The notes below the pieces were generated by a model. It was not told the origin of the DNA. It was given only the letters and a program-made list of their open reading frames with translations, and did no database searches. The position numbers were made by a program, and so were the translations under genes. This document shows positions 1 through 7,430 of a stretch of DNA of 64,000 nucleotides, one piece after another. Origin of the DNA: JOPF136 sp963773835 (GTDB taxonomy: Bacteria > Acidobacteriota > Terriglobia > Acidiferrales > UBA7541); NCBI GenBank assembly GCA_963773835.1, contig CAVZCQ010000002.1, positions 635,945-699,944 on the forward strand, written 5' to 3'. Each line of letters starts with the position of its first letter. Position 1 is the stretch's first letter.

Positions 1-24
1 TCGGCCGAACTACGGACATTACCA

Positions 25-1263
25 GTGAGTGGAACCGCACCCATTCCGAACAGCACGGAGAACGCACGCCTGCAGCTCTCTGCGGAGGATGCGTTCCTGG
101 ATCTGTTGATCGAAACGCTGCAAAACCTGGACCAGCCGGTGCGGGCGAAATTCCTGCAGAAGTTTTTGAAGGCCATGGCGCAGGTGGAGCTGAGCGAAAC
201 GACCAGCCTGGAATTCTGGGACCAGATCCTGACGCGGCGGCGGGATCTCTCCGAGACGCTGGCGAAGCCGGTGTCGCTGCAGACGGCGCTGGTGGACGTT
301 CTGGCCTCGTCGAATTTCCTCCGCATGCCGATCCTCATGGAATACGAGGATCTGAAGAAGCTGCAGATCAACGCGGCGACAGATGCGCTGACGGGGCTGT
401 ACAATCGCCGGCTGTTTGAAGAGTACTTTGCAAAGGAACTGAACCGGTCGAAAAGACACAACCAGCATGTAGCGCTGGTGATCATGGACCTGCATTGCTT
501 CAAGGCCGTGAACGACCGGCACGGGCACCTGCAGGGCGACCACATGCTGCAGCTGGCAGCGAGCACGCTGCGGAAAACGCTGCGGACGTCGGATTACGCA
601 TTTCGAATCGGAGGGGATGAATTCGCGCTGCTGCTTCCGTTCGCGGATCCGGCGCAGGCAGCGACGCTGGGCCGGCGCGTGCGGGCGAATTACGCCTCAG
701 CGATCGCCCCATTAAATCTGGACATTCCACTGGCACTGGATTTTGGAGTGGCCGTATTTCCCAATGACGGAGAGGCGAAAGACGGGCTGATCCGGCTGGC
801 GGATGAGCGGTTGTATGAACTGAAAAACGCTACGCGGAACCAGTCTGCGGCGCCCGCAACGCCCACGGGGCGGGTGATTCCCATGGAGCCTCCCGCCGCT
901 CGAGAGGCGCCTCCAGCGGCCCACACTCCTCCCCCGACGGCATTTGCTCATCCTGCTGGGCAGCCAGGCGTGTTTTCCACGTCGCCGCGCTCGGGTGAGC
1001 GGCGGAAGTGGGAGCGCGTCTCGCTGGTGGGGACGCGGGCGCACGCCGTGATCGGCGAGACGAATGAAGTGACTGCCCGCGTGCTGGACATGAGCTATGG
1101 AGGCGTGGCGCTGCTCCTGGACGCTGTGGACAATCTCCCCAATGTGTTTCCCGCGGTATTGCACGTTCCCATCCTTCCGCCGGTAAAGGTAAGTTTGCGG
1201 AAGGCCTATGTGGAACGTGCGGAAGGCCAGAAGTACCGCGTTGGCTGCGCATTTCTTCCCTGA
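25..1263 (+). CDS. GGDEF diguanylate cyclase with C-terminal PilZ domain
   Basis: Predicted cytoplasmic diguanylate cyclase making c-di-GMP from two GTP. The 412-residue product has a helical N-terminal region (about 1-110), a GGDEF domain (about 115-270) and, after a Pro/Ala-rich linker, a PilZ domain (about 325-412). The catalytic GGDEF motif is intact at 196-200. An RxxD inhibitory site (RTSD, 187-190) lies five residues before it, so feedback by c-di-GMP is expected. The PilZ part keeps both binding motifs, an RxxxR (in RRKWER) and DxSxxG (DMSYGG), so enzyme and receptor are on one chain. The start is a GTG with no clear Shine-Dalgarno sequence, and the frame stays open to the window edge, so the true start may lie upstream. 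Function is sure from motifs; the N-terminal sensory role is unknown. Confidence 0.9.
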   Translation: MSGTAPIPNSTENARLQLSAEDAFLDLLIETLQNLDQPVRAKFLQKFLKAMAQVELSETTSLEFWDQILTRRRDLSETLAKPVSLQTALVDVLASSNFLRMPILMEYEDLKKLQINAATDALTGLYNRRLFEEYFAKELNRSKRHNQHVALVIMDLHCFKAVNDRHGHLQGDHMLQLAASTLRKTLRTSDYAFRIGGDEFALLLPFADPAQAATLGRRVRANYASAIAPLNLDIPLALDFGVAVFPNDGEAKDGLIRLADERLYELKNATRNQSAAPATPTGRVIPMEPPAAREAPPAAHTPPPTAFAHPAGQPGVFSTSPRSGERRKWERVSLVGTRAHAVIGETNEVTARVLDMSYGGVALLLDAVDNLPNVFPAVLHVPILPPVKVSLRKAYVERAEGQKYRVGCAFLP

Positions 1264-1408
1264 ACAACTCATCGGAACTGAAAGTTTGCACGGCGGCGAA
1301 GCGCTGCCCGCGCGGGAACCCGCGCGTCTGTTGCCCGCAAAGATGCCTGCAATCCGCGCGGAGAACCGGAGAAGGAGCGAACCGATCATCGCTAAAAAGG
1401 CAGCGAAT

Positions 1409-1426
1409 TGTGAAAATGTTTTCACA
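1409..1426. promoter_or_regulatory. 18-bp perfect palindrome upstream of AAA+ activator gene
   Basis: The sequence TGTGAAAATGTTTTCACA is a perfect palindrome with 8-bp arms around TG, in the 375-bp gap (1264-1638) between the cyclase and activator genes. It has TGTGA/TCACA ends like CRP- and Rex-type operators, but the spacing (8 bases between the pentamers) fits neither standard form. No other gene is visible in this gap. It is probably an operator for the downstream gene; the regulator is unknown. Confidence 0.45.
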
Positions 1427-1638
1427 GCCTGCAGGCGAATGAAGTGGCGCTGGGAGAAGAATCAGCACACCGGGAAAATCGGTTAACCCAAGGAATCACA
1501 GTGAGTTGGGAGCGATTTTGAGTTCGGCTGCGGCAGCGGCCGGTTGGCTCTTGGAATGCTCTTACACTGCAGACGAAGATTCGGCCTTTGGCCGCCCGCA
1601 ATTGCTCCGGCGCCGGTTTTGTGGAGGAACTGAAAATC

Positions 1639-2676
1639 GTGGCAAAAGTCCAGCAGCTCGCAGTTGTGGCGGATACCTCGCGAAACGGCCATGTTCCTCC
1701 CGAAGTACTGTTCGGGCTGAGCAGCGAGATGCAACGCATCCGCCGCACCATAGAACGGGTGGCGAGCGTTCGCGTGCCGGTGCTGATCCGCGGGGAAAGC
1801 GGCAGCGGGAAGGAAATGCTGGCGTCGTACATGCACCGGATCGCGCCCTGGCGCGAGAAGCCGCTGGTGAAAGTAAACTGCGCAGCGATACCCGGGCCGC
1901 TGCTGGAATCGGAACTGTTCGGTTACGAAAAGGGATCGTTCACGGGCGCGTACAACAGCCGGCCGGGGAAATTCGAGGTGGCGCACGGCGGCACAATCGT
2001 GCTCGACGAGATCGCGGAAATCGACTCGAGCCTGCAGGCCAAACTGCTCCAGGTGTTGCAGGACGGGTGCTTCAGCCGCATCGGGGACCTGGAAGAGCGG
2101 CGGGTGGACTCGCGCATCGTGTCGATCTCGAATAAGGACGTGGAGAGCGAGATGACGCGCGGGGCGTTCCGCGAAGACCTGTTCTACCGCATCAACGTAG
2201 TGAACGTGCACATGCCACCGCTGAGGGAGCGGCGGGAAGATCTTCCGGTGCTGGTGGACCATTTCCTGCGGCACTACTCGGAGCGGTACGAACGGCCGGC
2301 GCCGGAGCTGCCTGCCGCCGTGATCGAGCGGTTCGAGCGCCACCACTGGCCGGGGAACGTGCGCGAGCTGGAAAACTACGTGAAGCGGTACGTGATCCTG
2401 GAATCGGCGGATTCTATTCTCGAAGAGCTGGAGGAACGCAGCCGGAACGCGCAGCCGGGAACATTCCAGTTGCCGCCGATCCACGAATTTTCGTTGAAAA
2501 AGTTCGCCAAGCAGGCTAGCCAGCACGCCGAGCACATGATGATCCTCGAGGCGCTGAAGCATACGCGGTGGAACCGGAAACGCGCGTCGGAACTGCTGGG
2601 CATCAGCTACCGCGCCCTGCTCTATAAGATCAAAGAAGCGGGAATCCCTCCGAAAAAGCGGGCGATATCAGAGTAG
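1639..2676 (+). CDS. Sigma54-type AAA+ transcriptional activator, no receiver domain
   Basis: Bacterial enhancer-binding protein of 345 residues. It has a short N-terminus (about 1-25), an AAA+ domain with Walker A GESGSGKE (52-59), a GSFTGA loop (99-104, a usable variant of GAFTGA) and Walker B LDEIAEID. The C-terminus carries a Fis-type helix-turn-helix (about 300-340). There is no receiver, GAF or PAS domain, so activity may be set by expression or a partner. GTG 1639 is chosen because GGAGG lies about 11 bases upstream; TTG 1588 and GTG 1621 are in-frame alternatives. Its HTH (TRWNRKRA..LLGISYRALLYK) is closely similar to that of the regulator at 19160-20119, so the two are paralogs and may bind related DNA sites. 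Confidence 0.85.
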   Translation: MAKVQQLAVVADTSRNGHVPPEVLFGLSSEMQRIRRTIERVASVRVPVLIRGESGSGKEMLASYMHRIAPWREKPLVKVNCAAIPGPLLESELFGYEKGSFTGAYNSRPGKFEVAHGGTIVLDEIAEIDSSLQAKLLQVLQDGCFSRIGDLEERRVDSRIVSISNKDVESEMTRGAFREDLFYRINVVNVHMPPLRERREDLPVLVDHFLRHYSERYERPAPELPAAVIERFERHHWPGNVRELENYVKRYVILESADSILEELEERSRNAQPGTFQLPPIHEFSLKKFAKQASQHAEHMMILEALKHTRWNRKRASELLGISYRALLYKIKEAGIPPKKRAISE

Positions 2677-2812
2677 CAAGCTCATAAACGCATTAGCCCT
2701 GGATGATCTTGGCCCCAGGGGCTGCTCCTGCGCCATCCCCGCCCTTGCCCCGCAGGTACCGCCCGCCGGAGAAAGGTTCCGGCGAGGCCACCACCCGTGC
2801 TAGTTTGTTCGC

Positions 2813-2953
2813 TCGACGCCTGTAGGGGCGGCTTTACGCCGCCATCTCGACGCGTGTAGGGGCGGCTTTACGCCGCCATCACCTCTGTTTCGCGGCGGGA
2901 TAAACCCAGCCTGCGCCTGCCTGCCGCAGGCAGGGTAGGCAGGCGGCCCCTAC
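2813..2953. repeat. Tandem GTAG-headed hairpin repeats
   Basis: Two 34-bp direct repeats (2813-2846 and 2847-2880) differ at one base. Each holds GTAG followed by a hairpin with GGCGGC/GCCGCC arms and a TTTAC loop. An inverted GGCCCCTAC end follows at 2945-2953 after a GC-rich palindromic stretch (CTGCCTGC/GCAGGCAG) that looks inserted into the second arm. The layout is that of REP pairs, in the 309-bp gap before the glycosyltransferase gene. Nothing else is seen in this gap. Confidence 0.7.
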
Positions 2954-2985
2954 GACGGCGAAGCAGGCAGGAAAAGAACCGAGCG

Positions 2986-3747
2986 ATGACCTTCGCCCTG
3001 GTACCCTCAAAACTCTCCGTCGTCATTCCCGTTTTCAACGAGAAGACCTTTATTCAGGAAATCCTGCGGCGCGTCCAGGAAGCTCCCTTCGAGAAGGAAA
3101 TCGTGGTCGTGGACGACTGCTCGACCGACGGCACCCGCCAGTGGCTCGAACAGGTGGCCGGCCACCAGTCGCTGGGGAAATCGGAAATCAGCATCCTGAA
3201 CGACTCCGCCAGCCTGCCGATCGCCAACATCCGCATTCTCTTCCAGGAAAAGAACACGGGAAAAGGGGCGGCACTGCGGCGTGGATTCGCGGAAGCGACG
3301 GGCAGCGTGGTGATCGTGCAGGATGCGGACCTGGAATACGACCCGAAAGACTATCCAAAGCTGCTGGAACCGATCCTGGACGGGCGGGCCGACGTCGTGT
3401 TCGGCTCGCGGTTCTTGGGCGGGCCGCAGCGGGTACATTTCTTCTGGCACTACGTAGCCAATAGCCTGCTCACGCTGCTCTCCAACATGCTCAGCAACCT
3501 GAAGCTGAGCGACATGGAGACGGGGTACAAAGCCTTCCGGATCGAGGTAGTACGAGGATTGAAGTTAAAGTCAAATCGCTTTGGCTTCGAGCCGGAGGTG
3601 ACCGCAAAAGTGGCGAAAGGCAAATGGCGGGTGTACGAGGTGCCCATCTCGTATTACGGGCGAACGTATGCGGAAGGAAAAAAGATAACGTGGCGCGACG
3701 GGATGCTGGCCCTGTGGTACGTGATCCGGTTCAATCTGTTTGGTTGA
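2986..3747 (+). CDS. Family 2 glycosyltransferase (dolichol-phosphate mannosyltransferase-like)
   Basis: A 253-residue GT-A fold glycosyltransferase of the DPM1/DPG-synthase type, expected to move a sugar from a nucleotide donor to a polyprenyl phosphate or related acceptor at the membrane. It opens with the usual SVVIPVFNE strand. It has the VVDDCSTDGT donor-site motif, a DAD metal site in VQDADLEYDP, and the GSRF segment followed by the M-ETGYKAFR region of this family. No C-terminal membrane helices follow, unlike GT2-GtrA fusions. ATG 2986 has only a weak AGGAAAAGAA ribosome site. It stands alone behind a repeat cluster. The sugar and acceptor cannot be read from sequence. Confidence 0.85.
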   Translation: MTFALVPSKLSVVIPVFNEKTFIQEILRRVQEAPFEKEIVVVDDCSTDGTRQWLEQVAGHQSLGKSEISILNDSASLPIANIRILFQEKNTGKGAALRRGFAEATGSVVIVQDADLEYDPKDYPKLLEPILDGRADVVFGSRFLGGPQRVHFFWHYVANSLLTLLSNMLSNLKLSDMETGYKAFRIEVVRGLKLKSNRFGFEPEVTAKVAKGKWRVYEVPISYYGRTYAEGKKITWRDGMLALWYVIRFNLFG

Positions 3748-3872
3748 GGCGCGCCCGGTAGTTCTCAAACGCGATCCAGGCCAGTAACCTCACAAGCTGA
3801 ACCTGAGGCAATTGTTTGCGCATTACCCGGTGGAACCAACACAGACTTGTTCCCGGAACCTGCGGGGGAGAT

Positions 3873-3897
3873 GTAGCACAGTCACTCTTGACTGTGC
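3873..3897 (+). repeat. Solo REP element, type A
   Basis: GTAG followed by a perfect 9-bp stem (arms GCACAGTCA and TGACTGTGC, the first sharing the G of GTAG) and a CTCT loop. The same unit occurs at 3924, 6666 and 7324. This copy is an extra one beside the pair at 3924-4029. Confidence 0.85.
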
Positions 3898-3923
3898 GGG
3901 TTGGCGGCAAGCAGCCCGCGGAT

Positions 3924-4029
3924 GTAGCACAGTCACTCTTGACTGTGCGCGGGGGATTAAGACAACAAGTCGCCAGGCCACCGCCCACGGAACCCCAGAG
4001 CAGACCACAGACAAGAGTGTCTGTGTTAC
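3924..4029. repeat. REP pair 1 (REPIN-like), overlaps stop of mod gene
   Basis: A type A unit (3924-3948) faces an inverted type B unit (4006-4029, arms CACAGACA/TGTCTGTG, loop AGAG) over 106 bp. The outer tetranucleotide of the B unit has decayed to GTAA on the minus strand and provides the TAA stop of the methyltransferase gene. The interior differs from the other two pairs but the length is the same. Confidence 0.85.
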
Positions 4030-6656
4030 CGAATCTCATACACCTTCAGCACTTCGTCGCCGTAGTGGTTGATGACCTTAACCGCGATCTTTCCGGTCTT
4101 GGGCGGTTCGAACGCACGGCTCTTGGTCGAATACAGCGCCGACCACGCAGCCTCGTCGATCTCCGCGCGCAGCGCACGCTTCAGCTTTTCGTAAGGCTCC
4201 TCCGCGCCGGTGAAGTACGCATGGCGGACAAAGAAACTCTCGCCATTGTAATCGGTGTCCACGAACCAGCAGGCGATGTCGTCGGTGGAATGGCTGCGGA
4301 TCTGGCCGGTGGTCGGGTCGTACACGTCTACGCCGCGGATTTCGAGAGTCAGCTTTCCGTCTTTCGATTTCTTGATGTCGATATCGGGTTCGCCGAAGAT
4401 CATGAAGAGGTTTCCGGCTCCGGTTTTCTTGAGCAACTCGTCGCCCATGGCGAGGTCGGGATTCATGCGGGTGGTCAGGACGGCGAGCTTCCCGTAGCGT
4501 TTCGCTTCTTCGGAGACGTGCGGATCGAAGGCAAATCCACACACGAGCAGCAGGTCAAAGCCCACGCCCTGAACGGCTTCTTTGGCGGCTTCTTTCAGCA
4601 AGTCCGGGCCGACCGTGCCGTGCTCCGGCCCGATGGAGACGGCCACGCGCTTCCGCTTGCCGGACTCGGTGTATTCGCCTGACGCATGAATCCACAGCCC
4701 GGCGTAGGGCTCCAAGCGGTCGAACTTGAGCCGTTCATTCTTGACGGTGTTCTGCACGCCCGCTTTACGGAGGTTTTCGATAATCATGGCCTCGAACTGG
4801 CCGGGCCCGGTTGCTTCGATGCCGCCGCGCTCGGCTGCCGGGCGCTCTTCGTCGGCTGAGAGGACGCGGTGCGGCGAGAGGCTCTCAACCGTAAAAGGGC
4901 CACTGACGCGGATGCGCTTCGCGTCTTCGTAGGGCTGGTCGTAGAGCAACTCCGTATCGGCGTGCCGTATGATGGCCGCGTCAATCTGTTCGCGCGTCAT
5001 ACCTTCCTTGATGTCTGGGTTATTGGCGATAGATTTGAGCGTGACGTGCGGAACGCGTTTGTAAACGAAGCCCCTCTTTATGTCGTGCTCCGGCTTGGCG
5101 GTTGCCGCGGGGATTTGGCCGGTGACTTCCGCTTCCTTCTGGATTCCATCGGTCGAATCGGCCAATAAATAGTAGGAGTAGCGTGCCGACATCAGGCGGG
5201 TGCGTGCCAGAGCCAACGCAACCCGGCTCGTGTCGAATGTGATCCAGCGCCGTCCCCACTCCTCAGCCACGTAAGCCGTCGTGCCGCTCCCGCAGGTCGG
5301 GTCTACTACCAGATCCCCAGGGTCAGTGGTCATGAGCAGGCAACGCTCGATCACAGTCGTGGTTGTCTGCACCACGTACCACTTTTCTTCAAAGGCAATA
5401 GTATCGCTCCAGGAGTTTTCCAGCGACGTGTAACCAAAATCGGAGTGATAAAGCTTGAAGTAAAGTTTGTCGCCTAGCTTGAAGATGCGGCTCACCGACT
5501 TCAGCCGCCTCACTCCTTCCTCGGTCGTACGCCAGCTCTTACCTTGCACCGGGTCGAACGTCTCCCCGTCGAACTTTATCGGGAATGTACATGAGGGGGT
5601 GTAGCCGGACGAAGAGAGATTGGACCGCTTAAAGACTCTCTCCCTTTCCAGAGTCTGCCCAATGTCACTTATCTCGTCTTTGGTCAGTCGTCGATAGCCG
5701 CCGCTGGGGGCGTCCGCAAAGACAAATTCGGAAGTTCCTCCGACGCTTTTGGAAACCCAAATGTTGCGGTACTTTATGCCCTCTTTTACCTTGGCGTACC
5801 AGAGTACGTAGTCGTAAACCGATTCAATCTCGCCTGACGCGAGGGGCATCATCGAACGGAAGTTTATGACCGCGATAAAGTTTTCGCTCCCAAAAACTTC
5901 ATCCAGAAGACAACGCACAAGGTGGACATTTTCATCCCCGATCTGGACAAAAATGCTTCCGCTTTCGGAGAGCAGTTCGCGTCCAGCTACCAGCCTGTCC
6001 CTGAGGTAGTCCAAGTAGGAATGAATTCCGAATTTCCAGGTATCGCGGAACGCTTTGACTACCTCTGGCTCGCGGCTGGCGTCTTCCACTTTTCCGTCTT
6101 TCACGTCGCGCTTTCGCGTCGACACCTGCCAATTCGAGCCGAACTTGATGCCGTAGGGCGGGTCCATGTAAATCATCTGGACTTTGCCCTTGAGGCCCTC
6201 TTTTTCAGCCAGCGAGGTCATCACCAGGAGGGAATCGCCAAGGATCATGCGGTTGGACCAGTTGACGCCGTCCTTGTGGGCGTAGAAATCCACCAGGTCC
6301 TCGAATTTGATGCCGTTGAAATCGGCGAAGAGAGAGAGCGATTCCCCCGGCCCGTTCCGCTTCGCCTCCGCGCGCAAATCTTCAATCAGGGCGTGGGGAT
6401 GGATTTTTTCCTGGATGTAGATCGGGACCGCAGGGACTTCGAGCGGCTGGCGGTCCTGTTCGTCTTTTCCCTTCCAGACAAGCTGGGGGTCGAGCGAGGG
6501 GTCACGGGCATAAAGCAGGCCAGGAAAGGTGACTGTCTTCGGCTTCCGCTCGTCCTCGGCGACAAAATCGCGCAGTTCTTCGGTGGGGATATTGGTGCGC
6601 TTGTCTTTGTGCTTCAGGCTTTCGACGCGCGCGTGCTTGCCGTTTTTCTTCTTCAT
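4026..6656 (-). CDS. mod: Type III restriction-modification system, DNA methyltransferase subunit
   Basis: An 876-residue beta-class adenine methyltransferase. Motif IV DPPY is at 165-168 and the SAM-binding motif DPTCGSGTT at 452-460, giving the catalytic-before-cofactor order of type III Mod proteins. The region between them and the long C-terminus should hold the target-recognition domain and Res contacts. It modifies adenines in a short asymmetric site to protect self DNA. The partner helicase-nuclease gene lies upstream on the same strand (7427-10411), with a RAYT gene between them. The ATG is only 9 bases from a REP hairpin (6666-6690) and has no visible Shine-Dalgarno sequence, so its expression may now depend on the repeat context. 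The TAA stop lies in a REP unit. The recognition site is unknown. Confidence 0.9.
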   Translation of the reverse strand: MKKKNGKHARVESLKHKDKRTNIPTEELRDFVAEDERKPKTVTFPGLLYARDPSLDPQLVWKGKDEQDRQPLEVPAVPIYIQEKIHPHALIEDLRAEAKRNGPGESLSLFADFNGIKFEDLVDFYAHKDGVNWSNRMILGDSLLVMTSLAEKEGLKGKVQMIYMDPPYGIKFGSNWQVSTRKRDVKDGKVEDASREPEVVKAFRDTWKFGIHSYLDYLRDRLVAGRELLSESGSIFVQIGDENVHLVRCLLDEVFGSENFIAVINFRSMMPLASGEIESVYDYVLWYAKVKEGIKYRNIWVSKSVGGTSEFVFADAPSGGYRRLTKDEISDIGQTLERERVFKRSNLSSSGYTPSCTFPIKFDGETFDPVQGKSWRTTEEGVRRLKSVSRIFKLGDKLYFKLYHSDFGYTSLENSWSDTIAFEEKWYVVQTTTTVIERCLLMTTDPGDLVVDPTCGSGTTAYVAEEWGRRWITFDTSRVALALARTRLMSARYSYYLLADSTDGIQKEAEVTGQIPAATAKPEHDIKRGFVYKRVPHVTLKSIANNPDIKEGMTREQIDAAIIRHADTELLYDQPYEDAKRIRVSGPFTVESLSPHRVLSADEERPAAERGGIEATGPGQFEAMIIENLRKAGVQNTVKNERLKFDRLEPYAGLWIHASGEYTESGKRKRVAVSIGPEHGTVGPDLLKEAAKEAVQGVGFDLLLVCGFAFDPHVSEEAKRYGKLAVLTTRMNPDLAMGDELLKKTGAGNLFMIFGEPDIDIKKSKDGKLTLEIRGVDVYDPTTGQIRSHSTDDIACWFVDTDYNGESFFVRHAYFTGAEEPYEKLKRALRAEIDEAAWSALYSTKSRAFEPPKTGKIAVKVINHYGDEVLKVYEIR

Positions 6657-6665
6657 GCGGCACCC

Positions 6666-6772
6666 GTAGCACAGTCACTCTTGACTGTGCGCGTGAGGAC
6701 GGCGCGAACGGGCCGGCACGGCCACGGGGAAGGAGAGGAAGACGGGAGCACAGACAGGAGTGTCTGTGCTAC
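6666..6772. repeat. REP pair 2 (REPIN-like), fills gap between mod and RAYT
   Basis: A type A unit (6666-6690) and an inverted type B unit (6748-6772, arms GCACAGACA/TGTCTGTGC, loop GGAG) bound a 107-bp element. It fills nearly all of the 112-bp gap between mod and the RAYT gene. On the minus strand the B unit begins with GTAG, and the TAG is the stop codon of the RAYT gene. Confidence 0.9.
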
Positions 6773-7308
6773 TGGGCGCTGGACCATGGCCACTCCTTTG
6801 CCGATTTTGCCAAGCCCGCCTTGACTGGGTTGTTTTCGATATACCAGCGAACGCGCTCGAACTGCGCGCCATTGCGAATCCAATGATCGAACGATTCGTC
6901 CTGCCAGAAAGGCTTTCCGGTGCGGCCAAGAGCGGCGTTTGCGTCGCGGGCAGACACGCCCTTGATGCCGCGGGTCACACGCAGCAGGGGAACGCGGGGC
7001 TCGAGAAGCACGTGGACGTGGTTGGGCATGACGACGTACGAGAATAGCGTGTACTGGCCGAGTTTTTCTCCCCGGAGAATCGCTTCTCTGACCAGGGCCG
7101 CGATTTCAGGTACGCTGAGCCAACGCGGCCCGGATGCTGCGCCGTCAAGGAACTTGTCTGCGGCGACGAATTGCTTACCTGGGGTGGCGCGGAGGCTTTC
7201 GAGATTTTTAAGAACGCTCGAAGGGAGGGAGCCAAACAAACGCCAAGTGAGGAAGATGGTCTTGCCGTCGGGGTGCCAGTGCGGGAGGTTGCGCGCGTAG
7301 TACGTCAC
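6769..7308 (-). CDS. REP-associated tyrosine transposase (RAYT, IS200/IS605-like Y1 family)
   Basis: A 179-residue single-strand DNA nuclease of the HUH/Y1 type. The metal-binding HUH motif is in MPNHVHVLL (His97, His99). The likely catalytic tyrosine is Tyr156 in WYIENNPVKAGL, a segment typical of RAYTs. RAYTs act on GTAG-headed REP hairpins, and here the gene sits exactly between two REP pairs with that structure. Start is a GTG (complement of 7306-7308) with no clear ribosome site; the TAG stop is part of a REP unit. It separates the res and mod genes of a type III system. The family is confident; whether it is active cannot be seen. Confidence 0.92.
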   Translation of the reverse strand: MTYYARNLPHWHPDGKTIFLTWRLFGSLPSSVLKNLESLRATPGKQFVAADKFLDGAASGPRWLSVPEIAALVREAILRGEKLGQYTLFSYVVMPNHVHVLLEPRVPLLRVTRGIKGVSARDANAALGRTGKPFWQDESFDHWIRNGAQFERVRWYIENNPVKAGLAKSAKEWPWSSAQ

Positions 7309-7323
7309 GGGAGCACCGCACTA

Positions 7324-7430
7324 GTAGCACAGTCACTCTTGACTGTGCGCGTGGGAAGACAGGGAACGTACCCGCAAAGCAGTGCGGGAGGAAGCGCGGA
7401 GCAGAGCACAGACATGAGTGTCTGTGCTAC
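7324..7430. repeat. REP pair 3 (REPIN-like), fills gap between RAYT and res
   Basis: A type A unit (7324-7348) and an inverted type B unit (7406-7430, loop TGAG) enclose 107 bp, the same length as pair 2, and fill most of the 118-bp gap. The GTAG of the B unit (minus strand) provides the TAG stop of the res gene. The interior sequence is unlike pair 2, so only the ends and the length are conserved. Confidence 0.9.

Noticed and set aside
1408..1427. Rex operator
   Set aside because: Ends resemble TTGTGAA/TTCACA but the spacing is two bases too long for the usual Rex site.
2813..2880. CRISPR-like array
   Set aside because: Only two direct repeats with no spacers and an internal GTAG hairpin; it is a REP-type repeat. 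No cas genes are in the window.
5220..5265. Fourth ECF42 promoter (TGTCGA then CGTC near 5234)
   Set aside because: Spacer of 14 instead of 16, no TA after CGTC, and located inside the mod gene.
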